This document shows, one piece after another, positions 17,758 to 26,029 of a stretch of 64,000 nucleotides of DNA. A model generated the notes under the pieces. That model ran no database searches. It was not told the origin of the DNA and worked only from the letters and a program-made list of their open reading frames with translations. This DNA is from Cellvibrio fontiphilus_A (GTDB taxonomy: Bacteria > Pseudomonadota > Gammaproteobacteria > Pseudomonadales > Cellvibrionaceae). A program made the translations under genes and the position numbers. The stretch is taken from NCBI RefSeq assembly GCF_042646205.1, contig NZ_JBHRTF010000004.1, positions 868,001-932,000 on the forward strand, read 5' to 3'. Positions within the stretch are counted from its first letter, which is position 1, and each line of letters opens with the position of its first letter.

Positions 17758-17787
17758 CTGCAAGATAAAACCATTTTGTCATGTCGT

Positions 17788-17816
17788 AAGGGCGCAATTT
17801 ATTGCGCCCTTTTTTG
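17788..17816 (+). terminator. Plus-strand terminator of the GH51 gene
   Basis: The stem AAGGGCGCAAT / ATTGCGCCCTT (17788-17798 with 17801-17811) is followed by a T-run and serves rightward transcription. Confidence 0.88.
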
Positions 17817-17879
17817 TTTGCTGTGTTCGCTTTGGATTTGTTTATGTTGATTGCGCTTTTGGGTTAATTTTTGGATAAA

Positions 17880-18791
17880 TTAAAACAAATCCTCAATCGA
17901 TAAATAGCGTTCACCAGTATCGTAACTAAATACAATAACGCGGCTGCCGGGTTTCATGTCTGCTTGTTTTTGCGCGACGGCGGCGAGTGTCGCGCCGGAT
18001 GAGATACCCACAAAAATCCCTTCTTTCAGTGCACACTGGCGCGCCATATCAAACGCAGCTTCTTCGCTGACCAGAATGGTGCCGTCCAGAGTGTCTTTAT
18101 CCAACACCTGTGGGATAAATCCGGCGCCTATACCTTGCAAGCGGTGCAAGCCTTTTTGGCCGCCGCTAATCACTGGTGATTTTTCCGGCTCAACCGCAAA
18201 CGTTTTTAATTGTGGAAATTGCTCTTTCAATACCTGACTACAACCGGTGATATGGCCACCGGTGCCAACACCGGTAATCATGTAATCAATGCCCTCGGGG
18301 AAGTCGGTAAGAATTTCCTGCGCGGTGGTGTTGCGGTGAACTTCCACATTGGCGGGGTTGTTAAATTGTTGTGGCATCCAGCTGTTAGGGTTTTCCGCGA
18401 GCAATTCATTGGCTTTGGCAATACAGCCGCCCATACCTAATTCTTTGGGCGTGAGCACTAATTCTGCGCCCAGGGCTTTCATGTATTTGCGGCGCTCTAC
18501 CGACATGGATTCCGGCATGGTGAGAATTAATTTGTAACCTTTTACCGCACATACCAGCGCTAAACCGATTCCGGTATTACCCGAGGTTGGTTCGATGATG
18601 AGCGTATCTTTATTGATCAAGCCTTTTGCTTCTGCATCTTCAATCATGGCCAGTGCGATACGGTCTTTAATGCTGCTGCCGGGATTAAAACGCTCGACCT
18701 TCATCCACACTTCAATATCGCTGCGAAATAAATGGTTGATGCGAACATGTGGTGTATTGCCAATGGTCTGCAAAATATTATTGAATTTCAT
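17880..18791 (-). CDS. cysK: Cysteine synthase A (O-acetylserine sulfhydrylase)
   Basis: PLP enzyme that makes L-cysteine from O-acetylserine and sulfide. The PLP lysine is Lys42 in PGSSIKDRIALAM. The phosphate-binding and substrate loops appear as EPTSGNTGIGLA and GVGTGGHITGCSQ, with GISSGAT near residue 265. Its 303 residues match the CysK rather than the longer CBS group. GAGGG precedes the ATG. It follows an efflux ABC operon by 42 bp in the same direction and may be partly co-transcribed, though the two functions have no obvious link. Confidence 0.93.
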   Translation of the reverse strand: MKFNNILQTIGNTPHVRINHLFRSDIEVWMKVERFNPGSSIKDRIALAMIEDAEAKGLINKDTLIIEPTSGNTGIGLALVCAVKGYKLILTMPESMSVERRKYMKALGAELVLTPKELGMGGCIAKANELLAENPNSWMPQQFNNPANVEVHRNTTAQEILTDFPEGIDYMITGVGTGGHITGCSQVLKEQFPQLKTFAVEPEKSPVISGGQKGLHRLQGIGAGFIPQVLDKDTLDGTILVSEEAAFDMARQCALKEGIFVGISSGATLAAVAQKQADMKPGSRVIVFSYDTGERYLSIEDLF

Positions 18792-18833
18792 AAGCTTCCC
18801 TCGTGAATAAATAAGTCGGTTGGAATTCTACGC

Positions 18834-19943
18834 CTAGTCCAGGCGTTTCTTAAAGCGACTTGCTGCCGCTATGACCCCCAGCACGGTAAACCCGATCAAC
18901 CACCACAAGTCTGGTTGTAAATCTTCCAGCGTTGCGCCGCGCAATACTATGGCGCGTACCATGCGGATAAAGTGAGTCGCCGGCAGCGCTTCGGCAATCC
19001 ACTGCGCCGCCTCCGGCATGCCCTCGTAGGGGAACATAAAACCGGAAAGTAATATCGATGGAATCAGCAGAAACACCGTGAGCTGCATCGCCTGCAATTG
19101 GGTTTTGGCGATGGTGGATACCAGCAGGCCAAGCGTGAGGCTGGCGCTGATAAAGGCGAAAACGCCGAGCACCAGCTGATCCAACCGGCCATTGACCGGC
19201 ACATCAAAAATCAGGTGGCCGAGGCCGAGAATAATCGCGACCTGAATCAAGCCGACAAAAATATAGGGCACGATTTTACCGATCATAATCTCGCTGGAAC
19301 GCACCGGCGTGGTGATCAGCAATTCCAGATTGCCGCGCTCGCGCTCGCGTACCAGCGCCGCCGAGGTGAACATCACCATGGTCATGGTGAGCACAATCGC
19401 CACCAGCCCCGGCACAATGTTGACTGCCGAGCGTCGTTCCGGGTTGAAAAAGAGCGCAATTTCAAAGGTGTTTTTGCGCGCGATGGGCTGCGCCTCAAAG
19501 CCGCTGGCAAAGGGCATTTGTTGCAGCGCGAGCAGGGCGTTGCTGACCATGGTGTCGGAGCCATCGATCAGCCACTGGGCAATAGGGCGCTGGTCTTGCA
19601 GGCGCTGGCCAAAATCCTCGGGGATCACCAGCACCGCGTGCACATGGCCACGGCGAATTGCATCTTCCGCCAGCGCGGGCGTTTGATAGGTTTCGGTAAA
19701 ACTCACCACTTGGGTGGCGGTAAGGTCGCTCACCAGTGCGCGTGCCGTTTGGGTGTGGCTTAGATCCACCACGCCTACCGGCAAGTCGCGCACATTGGTA
19801 TTGATCGCAAACCCAAATAGCAATAATTGAATGAGTGGCACCATCACCACCATGCCAAAGGTTGGGCGGTCGCGCGTTAATTGGCGCAGCTCCTTAAACA
19901 CAATCGCGCCTATGCGCTGCAAGCTCTGACCCAAGGCGTTCAC
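18834..19943 (-). CDS. ABC-2 type transporter permease
   Basis: Inner-membrane permease of an ABC exporter, 369 residues. One N-terminal helix (about 30-50, MVVMVPLIQLLLFGFAIN) is followed by a periplasmic loop of about 130 residues and then five or six C-terminal helices (about 175-360). REREGNLE-type signature of ABC-2 proteins appears as ALVRERERGNLELLITTPVR, and GFMFPYEGMPEAAQWIAEALP is typical of the YhhJ/YbhR group. It overlaps the ATPase gene by 4 bp. The system has one permease gene, so a homodimer is expected. The substrate is unknown; relatives export drugs or cationic compounds. Confidence 0.88.
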   Translation of the reverse strand: MNALGQSLQRIGAIVFKELRQLTRDRPTFGMVVMVPLIQLLLFGFAINTNVRDLPVGVVDLSHTQTARALVSDLTATQVVSFTETYQTPALAEDAIRRGHVHAVLVIPEDFGQRLQDQRPIAQWLIDGSDTMVSNALLALQQMPFASGFEAQPIARKNTFEIALFFNPERRSAVNIVPGLVAIVLTMTMVMFTSAALVRERERGNLELLITTPVRSSEIMIGKIVPYIFVGLIQVAIILGLGHLIFDVPVNGRLDQLVLGVFAFISASLTLGLLVSTIAKTQLQAMQLTVFLLIPSILLSGFMFPYEGMPEAAQWIAEALPATHFIRMVRAIVLRGATLEDLQPDLWWLIGFTVLGVIAAASRFKKRLD

Positions 19944-20911
19944 TGACGCGCTCCTTGCCCTTCGGCGTTGTTGCCGGTGCAGTGCACAAACACATCCTCA
20001 AGGCTGGGGCGTACAGCATGTATCTGGCGATTGGCGACCAATGCGGGATGTGTGGTGCGCAGCCAGCTTTCCGGCTCATCAATGGATTCTTTGATAAGCA
20101 CGCGCAAATGCGTGCCCTGTTGTGCGGTGGAGACGACTTCTGGCAGTTCACCCAATTGCTGTTTAAGCAGGCGCAGGTTCTCGCCGTCGATCTCCACCAC
20201 CCTGGCACCCAGTTCGCGCATCAGTTGCGCGGGTGAGCCATCGGCGCGCTTCACACCGCCCTCCATAATCGCCAAACCGTGGCAGCGCTCGGCTTCGTCC
20301 ATGTAATGGGTGGATACCAGAATGGTGGTGCCGCCGTCGCACAAGTCGAACAGCTTTTCCCAAAAGTCGCGCCGGTTTTCGGGGTCTACGGCGGAGGTGG
20401 GTTCGTCCAGAATCAGTAATTCCGGCTGATGCAGAGTGGCTGCGGCGAGTGCCAAACGCTGGCGTTGCCCGCCGCTGAGCGAACCGGCCAGGCGGGTTTT
20501 ACGCTCGTTTAATTGATAGCGGCTGAGCTGGCTGTCGATCAGCTGTTTTACTGAGCGACTTTCCAGGTTGTAGATCTGCGCCATAAAACGCAGGTTTTCC
20601 TGCAGGGTTAAATCGTCGTAGAGCGAAAATTTTTGCGTCATATAACCCAAGCGGCGGCGCAGCAATTCCGCCTGTGCGGGAATCTCCATACCCAATACCC
20701 GCACGCTGCCTGCACTGGGGGTGAGCAGGCCGGTGATTAAACGCATACTGGTGGATTTGCCACAGCCGTTGGGGCCGAGGAAACCGTAAATCGTTTTATG
20801 GGGGATGCGTAAATCGAGCGAATCCACTGCGACAAAATCGCCAAAGCGGCGAGTCATTCCCACTGTTTCTATTGCCCAGTCTGGCAAGCCTGAATCCTTA
20901 AACTCACTCAT
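19940..20911 (-). CDS. ABC transporter ATP-binding protein, drug-export type
   Basis: Cytoplasmic ATPase that powers the ABC-2 exporter. Motifs are intact: Walker A LGPNGCGKST, ABC signature LSGGQRQR, Walker B LLILDEPTSAVDP and switch histidine STHYMDEAER. The C-terminal 90 residues form the accessory domain usual for YbhF/CcmA-like export ATPases. The frame is open to 21121, but the ATG at 20911, overlapping the adaptor gene's stop by 8 bp, gives the aligned start MSEFKDSG and 323 residues. It has a single nucleotide-binding domain, unlike the tandem YbhF. Confidence 0.92.
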   Translation of the reverse strand: MSEFKDSGLPDWAIETVGMTRRFGDFVAVDSLDLRIPHKTIYGFLGPNGCGKSTSMRLITGLLTPSAGSVRVLGMEIPAQAELLRRRLGYMTQKFSLYDDLTLQENLRFMAQIYNLESRSVKQLIDSQLSRYQLNERKTRLAGSLSGGQRQRLALAAATLHQPELLILDEPTSAVDPENRRDFWEKLFDLCDGGTTILVSTHYMDEAERCHGLAIMEGGVKRADGSPAQLMRELGARVVEIDGENLRLLKQQLGELPEVVSTAQQGTHLRVLIKESIDEPESWLRTTHPALVANRQIHAVRPSLEDVFVHCTGNNAEGQGARQ

Positions 20912-21875
20912 GCGGCAGCTCAACCTGTACAGGTAATCCGCTCGGTAAGTTCGCGGCGGAATCGGGAAGTTGCACCTCAGCCAGATATACCAAACGCGCT
21001 CGGTCAGTGGAGTTGAGCGCAAAGTAGGGGGTAAAGGCAGCGTCTTGCGAGATCCAGCGCAGCTTGCCGGTTTGTGGCTGGTCGAGGCCATCGATATGGA
21101 TAACCAATTCCTGCCCCGCACTCACTTTCAGGCGATGGGTTTCAGGGATATACACCCGCGCGTAGGGCGCTTTTTTATCGAGCAGTGTCGCCACTGCTTC
21201 ACCGATGCTGGTGCGCTCGCCCAGGTGTTTGGGCAGGTGGTCAAGCCGCGCATCGCCAGTGGCGCGAATGCTCAGTTCGCTCAAATTGTATTGCTCCAAC
21301 TCCAGCGCAGCCTTGGCGAGCGCAACTTGTGCTTCGGCTTGCTGCAAGTCCTCTTCGCGCGTGCCGTTGGTGAGCAGCAATAAGTTCTCATGGGATTTAT
21401 CCAAATTGGCCTGCGCTGAATCGCGTTTGGCGCGGGCGCTATCCAGCTCGGCTGCGCCCGCAAGTTTTTTACTTACCAAGGTTTCAGCGCGGGCAAAGGT
21501 TTTTTGCGCTTCTATTAATTGCGCTTCGGCGCCTTTGACTTGTGAGCGCGCGGCCGCAATATCTTCCGGGCGCGCGCCGTTTTGCAGTTTGCTGAGGTTG
21601 GCCTGCGCGCTGGCGAGGTTGGCCTCGGCCTTGGCAACTAGCGCCTGCTGGCGGCGGTTATCGAGCTGTACCAATAAATCGCCCGCTTTTACTTCACTGC
21701 CTTCAGCAATCGGTAATTGGGTAATGATTTCTGCAGCGGTGGCTTTGAGTACAACGCGGTCGCGCTCCAGTGTGCCCAAGGCGAGGTTGGTGTTGTTATC
21801 CTTGCAGCCGACCAGCTGGGCACTTAATGCCAATAACAGGCTGCAACCGAGGGCATTAAACATAACTGACTTCAT
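20904..21875 (-). CDS. HlyD-family periplasmic adaptor, lipoprotein
   Basis: Membrane-fusion protein that links the inner-membrane ABC exporter to an outer-membrane channel. The ATG at 21875 has AGGGA 7 bases upstream. A lipoprotein signal ends in LVGC, so the mature protein is lipid-anchored from about Cys26. A biotinyl-lipoyl half (VKAGDLLVQLDNR), a long alanine-rich coiled-coil hairpin (about residues 80-190) and a beta-barrel domain follow in order. It is the first gene of a three-gene overlapping operon (adaptor, ATPase, permease) arranged like E. coli ybhG-F-S-R. No outer-membrane factor is encoded here. Confidence 0.9.
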   Translation of the reverse strand: MKSVMFNALGCSLLLALSAQLVGCKDNNTNLALGTLERDRVVLKATAAEIITQLPIAEGSEVKAGDLLVQLDNRRQQALVAKAEANLASAQANLSKLQNGARPEDIAAARSQVKGAEAQLIEAQKTFARAETLVSKKLAGAAELDSARAKRDSAQANLDKSHENLLLLTNGTREEDLQQAEAQVALAKAALELEQYNLSELSIRATGDARLDHLPKHLGERTSIGEAVATLLDKKAPYARVYIPETHRLKVSAGQELVIHIDGLDQPQTGKLRWISQDAAFTPYFALNSTDRARLVYLAEVQLPDSAANLPSGLPVQVELPHE

Positions 21876-22046
21876 AAACAAATCCCTGAACTATGGACAA
21901 TGCTGAGTGTGACAGAAAACGCGGCTAAAAATAGTTAACCCTTAGAGGCCAGGCCTTGCCATTTTTCAAGATAGAGCCACGCTGGCTTTTGTGTCAGAAT
22001 CCCGCCAGTTTTTGCTTTTCTCACTCTGTTAACAAAGGAACTATCC

Positions 22047-22460
22047 ATGCTTGAAACTACCATGTCATCCCTCAATGGCCTGCCGGCTTTTCTCGCGTAT
22101 TTTGCGATGGCGATTGTACTGCTGCTGTTATTTATCCGTATTTATAGTTGGGTAACACCGCAGGACGAATTGGCGCTAATTAAAGCCAATAATGCCGCCG
22201 CTGCACTGGCATTTGGTGGTGCGCTGATTGGTTTTGCCTTGCCATTGTCCAGCGCGATTACCCATTCATTGTCGCTGTTGGATTGTGCGCTCTGGGGTGC
22301 GGTGGCGCTGGTGGTACAAGTGCTGACTTTTGTGGTGTTGCGTGTTGCGATTCGCCAACTGCCCGAGCGTATAAATCAGGGGGAAATTGCGACCGGCGTT
22401 TTTGTGGCTGCCAGCGCAATTGCCGTAGGTTTAATCAATGCTGCATGTATGACGTATTAA
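22047..22460 (+). CDS. DUF350 membrane protein (YjfL-like)
   Basis: A 137-residue inner-membrane protein with four hydrophobic helices, at about residues 10-32, 48-68, 75-100 and 112-135. The family motif ANNAAAALAFGGALIGFALP is present in the second helix. AAGGA lies 6 bases before the ATG. It starts a compact three-gene operon with a DUF1190 lipoprotein and a glutathionylspermidine synthase-like ligase, the same set found as yjfL-yjfM-yjfC in enterobacteria. The biochemical role of the set is unknown. Confidence 0.85.
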   Translation: MLETTMSSLNGLPAFLAYFAMAIVLLLLFIRIYSWVTPQDELALIKANNAAAALAFGGALIGFALPLSSAITHSLSLLDCALWGAVALVVQVLTFVVLRVAIRQLPERINQGEIATGVFVAASAIAVGLINAACMTY

Positions 22461-22479
22461 TTTTTTATAGGCCATATTT

Positions 22480-23067
22480 ATGAAACAGACAAAACGAGTA
22501 GTCATGAAACGCAGTAAAAAAGCGGCACTGGTATTGATGGTGCCGGTTGCAACCCTGCTGCTTGCCGGCTGTGGTGAAGAGCGCGAACAGGCGATGGTAT
22601 TCAGCGACCCGAGTGAGTGCAGCGCAGCAGGTCTCAATGACACGGCGCAATGCAATGCCGATTACGCCGCCGCCCAAGCCTTGCATCCGCAAGTCGCGCC
22701 CAAGTATTTAAACAAAGAAGAATGTGAAACTGATTTTGGCCCCGGCCAGTGTGAAACGGCGCCCCAGCAAACCGCGCAGGGTGGCAGCGTATTTATGCCG
22801 ATGATGATGGGTTTTCTCGCTGGGCAAATGATGGGCAATAACGCCAGCAACCTGCAGCAGTCTGCCGGCTCCAAAGTGCCTACCCAGCCGCTCTATAAAT
22901 CGCGCGATGATCGCAGCACTTTCCGCACCGCAACTAACACTCCGGTTGCCAAAACCATTGGCCCTATCAGCCTGAAACCATCACAAGTGCAGCCACAGGT
23001 CGGCCAAGTGGTTCGTCGCGGTGGTTTTGGTGCGCAAGCGGCATCGCGCAATAGTTTTGGTGGTTGA
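22480..23067 (+). CDS. DUF1190 lipoprotein (YgiB/YjfM-like)
   Basis: A 195-residue protein with a lipoprotein signal ending in LLLAGC, so it is anchored to a membrane by its N-terminal cysteine. The cysteine pattern after it (SECSAAG, AQCNADY, KEECETDFG, GQCETAP) and the closing RRGGFGAQA block match YgiB and YjfM. A glycine- and methionine-rich hydrophobic stretch (MPMMMGFLAGQMMG) sits in the middle. A start at 22504 would give a shorter signal peptide and is possible. It is 3 bp upstream of the ligase gene, suggesting translational coupling. Confidence 0.87.
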   Translation: MKQTKRVVMKRSKKAALVLMVPVATLLLAGCGEEREQAMVFSDPSECSAAGLNDTAQCNADYAAAQALHPQVAPKYLNKEECETDFGPGQCETAPQQTAQGGSVFMPMMMGFLAGQMMGNNASNLQQSAGSKVPTQPLYKSRDDRSTFRTATNTPVAKTIGPISLKPSQVQPQVGQVVRRGGFGAQAASRNSFGG

Positions 23068-23070
23068 TCG

Positions 23071-24243
23071 ATGAAACGCATCAGTGTTGCCGAGCGCGCC
23101 AATTGGCGCGCTTACGCCGAAGAAGTGGGATTTAATTTTCACACCTTCGACGGCGAACCCTATTGGGATGAAACCGCCTACTATCAATTCAGTTTGCAAC
23201 AAATTGAAAATGATCTGGAGGCGCCTACCGAAGAGCTTCACCAAATGGTGATGGACATGGTGGGCGACATCACCCGCAGCGAAGAAATGCTCACACTGCT
23301 GAATATCCCGCGGGATTTTTGGAGTTATGTCTGGAATTCCTGGAACAAGGGCGAGCCGCATTTGTACGGCCGTATGGATTTGGTGTACAACGGTTTTGGC
23401 CCCGCCAAATTGTTGGAATTAAATTACGACACACCAACATCATTATTTGAAACCGGATTTTTCCAGTGGGTGTGGTTGGAAGATCAAATTAAAAATGGTG
23501 TCTTGCCTGAACACGCGGATCAATTTAATTCGCTGCACGACAAAATCGAACAAGCCTTTGCACAACTGGATTTGCCGCAACCATTTTATTTCGCCAGCGT
23601 GCGCGACAATCAGGAAGATTTAGGCACAGTCAATTATTTGATGGACATGGCGGCGCAAGCGGGCGTGGATGTTCGCTATATCCCCTTGGAAGATATTGGT
23701 GAGCTGAATGAACAGTTTGTGGATTTGGACAACCAGCCGATTAAAGGCCTGTTCAAACTCTACCCCTGGGAATTTATGGTGCAGGAAAATTTTGCCGATA
23801 CCATCAAGGCAGCCAATACCCAAATGCTGGAACCGGCATGGAAAATGTTGTTATCCAACAAAGGTATTTTGCCGTTGCTCTGGGCGCGCTACCCCAATCA
23901 CCCCAACTTGTTGCCCGCCTATTTTGAAACGGCCAGCAGTGAGCCACTGGGTGCCGGTTGGGTACGCAAACCGCTATTCTCCCGCGAGGGCGCCAATGTG
24001 GATTTAATTACCAGCAGCGGTGAAAAAATCTCCGCCGCCGGCCCCTACAACGATGGTCGCTACGTGCGCCAAGCTTTACACCCCCTGCCAAAATTTCGCG
24101 ATGAATACCGCAACGCCGACACCTACGCCATGCTCGGCAGCTGGGTTGTTGGTGATAGCGCCGCCGGTATTTGTATCCGCGAGGACGCAACACTCATCAC
24201 CAAAGATTCTTCACGGTTTTTACCGCATATTATTTTGGATTGA
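23071..24243 (+). CDS. Glutathionylspermidine synthase-like ATP-grasp ligase (YjfC/YgiC-like)
   Basis: A 390-residue cytoplasmic protein with the preATP-grasp and ATP-grasp fold of the glutathionylspermidine synthase family. Recognisable segments are YWDETAYYQF near the start, LYGRMDLVYN, LLELNYDTPTSLFE near residue 110, LFKLYPWEFM near 230 and SREGANVDLI near 310. It lacks the amidase domain of the E. coli bifunctional enzyme. YgiC and YjfC resemble the synthetase half, but activity on glutathione and spermidine has not been shown for them, so only an amide-forming ligase is claimed. Confidence 0.88.
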   Translation: MKRISVAERANWRAYAEEVGFNFHTFDGEPYWDETAYYQFSLQQIENDLEAPTEELHQMVMDMVGDITRSEEMLTLLNIPRDFWSYVWNSWNKGEPHLYGRMDLVYNGFGPAKLLELNYDTPTSLFETGFFQWVWLEDQIKNGVLPEHADQFNSLHDKIEQAFAQLDLPQPFYFASVRDNQEDLGTVNYLMDMAAQAGVDVRYIPLEDIGELNEQFVDLDNQPIKGLFKLYPWEFMVQENFADTIKAANTQMLEPAWKMLLSNKGILPLLWARYPNHPNLLPAYFETASSEPLGAGWVRKPLFSREGANVDLITSSGEKISAAGPYNDGRYVRQALHPLPKFRDEYRNADTYAMLGSWVVGDSAAGICIREDATLITKDSSRFLPHIILD

Positions 24244-24261
24244 TTGAGTCATCATAAATGC

Positions 24262-24287
24262 AGCGCCAAGTCCAAACGATTGGCGCT
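24262..24287 (+). terminator. Hairpin after the DUF350 operon
   Basis: The arms AGCGCCAA / TTGGCGCT (24262-24269 with 24280-24287) have a 10-base loop. There is no T-run, so it is a weak or factor-dependent terminator, or an mRNA 3' stabiliser. Confidence 0.4.
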
Positions 24288-24355
24288 TCATGGATGGAAT
24301 TTAATATTTAATTTTTAGGAATCTGCGCCATTTTAAAGATGGCAACGTTACCGTT

Positions 24356-25996
24356 TTACCCCACATCATCCTCAATTAAACCGCGGGTAGTTGCTGCCTT
24401 GTCTGCTGCTTTGTGGTTGTGATCCAGCAGGTGGCCGGCTTTGATGCGTGTTTCTATGGCGCGGCGGCTGGAGTCCAGGTTATCCAGAATTTCTTCCAGT
24501 TCGCCCAATTCCAACTGGCGGTTGACGGCGCTGTTGAGCAATTGCAGGCGCGCCTGGCGGTGGGCTTCGCGCAGGCGATCTACCAGCGGGGCAATGGCGG
24601 GGTTTTCTGGCGACAGGTCGGGGTCCAGGCAATCTTCGGCCATCAACAAAAAACTGGCGAGCGCCTCCTTACAGGGTTGATCGGCAAGTTGATGTTGCCC
24701 TTGTACCAGATTGTGTAACGCCGGAATCAGTTGGGTGGTTTGCTGAAAGTAGCGCGCACAATAGAGCGCGTCAGCCAGGTCGTCGGCGGTGCTCTGTTCC
24801 ATGGCGTCGGCGCGCAGTCCGGCGATAAAACTGCCAATCGCTCCTCCCAGTGTATGTGCGGCGCTGCTGCGTTTGGTCAGGTCGGTATTGCTGTGGTTGG
24901 TGTCAAACGCATCGCGCAACAACCCAATCACAGTGTTACTCAGGCGCGCCAATTCGCGTTGGATGGCTGCCACGGCAAGTGCCGGGGTTGGGCTGAGGGT
25001 GGTATCCAGATACTGGGGTTGGCTGATGTCCTCTTCGGCGCTGCGGAACAGCTTTTCCAAAAGTGAAGCAAATTTGCCGGTCAGCGGCAGCATGATGATC
25101 ACACCAAGCAGGTTAAAAACACTGTGAAATAGCGCCAGCATCGCTGCCGGGCTGTTGTGAATGCCCAGCAGGGTGGCTAATTCACCAACTAACCATAAAA
25201 ACGGGAAAAAGAGGATCAGCGCAACCAAGCCGGTGATCAGGTTGAAGCCTATGTGGCTAAGTGCCAGACGCTTGGCGGCAGCGGTAGCCCTTAATGCCGC
25301 AAATGCTGCTGTTGATGTTGTACCCAGATTTGCGCCTATTACTGCTGCCGCTGCCCCTTCAAACCCCATAAGCCCTCCGGCGGATGCGGTGAGGACTATG
25401 GCAATGGTTGCGCTGGATGATTGGGTAAGCAGGGTGGCGATAAAACCAATCAGGGCCATTAGCAGGGGTGAACTTAGGGTGGCGTTGCCAAGATTGCTGC
25501 CCAGATTCATTGCCAGATCTGCAAACGCAGTTTCCAGCAAATCCAGACCAAAAAAGAACAAGCCGAAGCCGGTGATCGCATCCCCCAAGCCTTTGCTGCG
25601 GCTGTGCACAGCAACCAGCCGCATCACAACACCCAGGGTGATGATGGGCAGCGCCAAGGCCTCAATGTTGAAGCTGAAACCGATAATGCTAACCAGCCAG
25701 GCGGTCATAGTGGTGCCCAGGTTCGCACCAAAAATCACGCCCATGGCTTGGCGCAGGTTGAGGATGCCAGCATTCACAAAACCAATACTGGCAACCGTAA
25801 TGGCGCTGGACGATTGCACCAACCCGGTAATTACCGTGCCAGCCAAAACGCCTCGTAAGGGGGTGGATGTCCAATTGCCGAGCAGGTATTTGAGGCGATT
25901 ACCGGCAAAGAGTGTCAGTCCTTCGGTCATCAAGCGCATGGCCAATAAAAAAATAGCCAAGCCGCCCAAGGCCTGTAACAGGCTGGTCAGGTTCAC
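24356..25996 (-). CDS. Na+/phosphate symporter (NptA/YjbB type) with PhoU-like tail
   Basis: Inner-membrane carrier predicted to move phosphate with Na+. The two inverted repeats of the Na/Pi cotransporter fold each carry the QSSSA motif (LVQSSSAITVASIGF near residue 61 and LTQSSSATIAIVLTA near 190). Residues 1-310 hold about eight or nine membrane segments. Residues 340-540 are a hydrophilic all-helical domain resembling PhoU. The 546-residue length is standard. It lies 33 bp downstream of oadB in the same direction, so it is probably co-transcribed with the Na+-pumping decarboxylase. Confidence 0.9.
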   Translation of the reverse strand: MNLTSLLQALGGLAIFLLAMRLMTEGLTLFAGNRLKYLLGNWTSTPLRGVLAGTVITGLVQSSSAITVASIGFVNAGILNLRQAMGVIFGANLGTTMTAWLVSIIGFSFNIEALALPIITLGVVMRLVAVHSRSKGLGDAITGFGLFFFGLDLLETAFADLAMNLGSNLGNATLSSPLLMALIGFIATLLTQSSSATIAIVLTASAGGLMGFEGAAAAVIGANLGTTSTAAFAALRATAAAKRLALSHIGFNLITGLVALILFFPFLWLVGELATLLGIHNSPAAMLALFHSVFNLLGVIIMLPLTGKFASLLEKLFRSAEEDISQPQYLDTTLSPTPALAVAAIQRELARLSNTVIGLLRDAFDTNHSNTDLTKRSSAAHTLGGAIGSFIAGLRADAMEQSTADDLADALYCARYFQQTTQLIPALHNLVQGQHQLADQPCKEALASFLLMAEDCLDPDLSPENPAIAPLVDRLREAHRQARLQLLNSAVNRQLELGELEEILDNLDSSRRAIETRIKAGHLLDHNHKAADKAATTRGLIEDDVG

Positions 25997-26029
25997 AGAT
26001 AGCTCCTGAGGGAGAAAACACCAGCGGGG

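Noticed and set aside
25161..26009. A 282-codon open frame opposite the Na+/phosphate symporter gene
   Set aside because: It is the complement of conserved membrane-helix codons; the protein is Pro/Arg-rich without motifs, whereas the minus strand has both QSSSA motifs.
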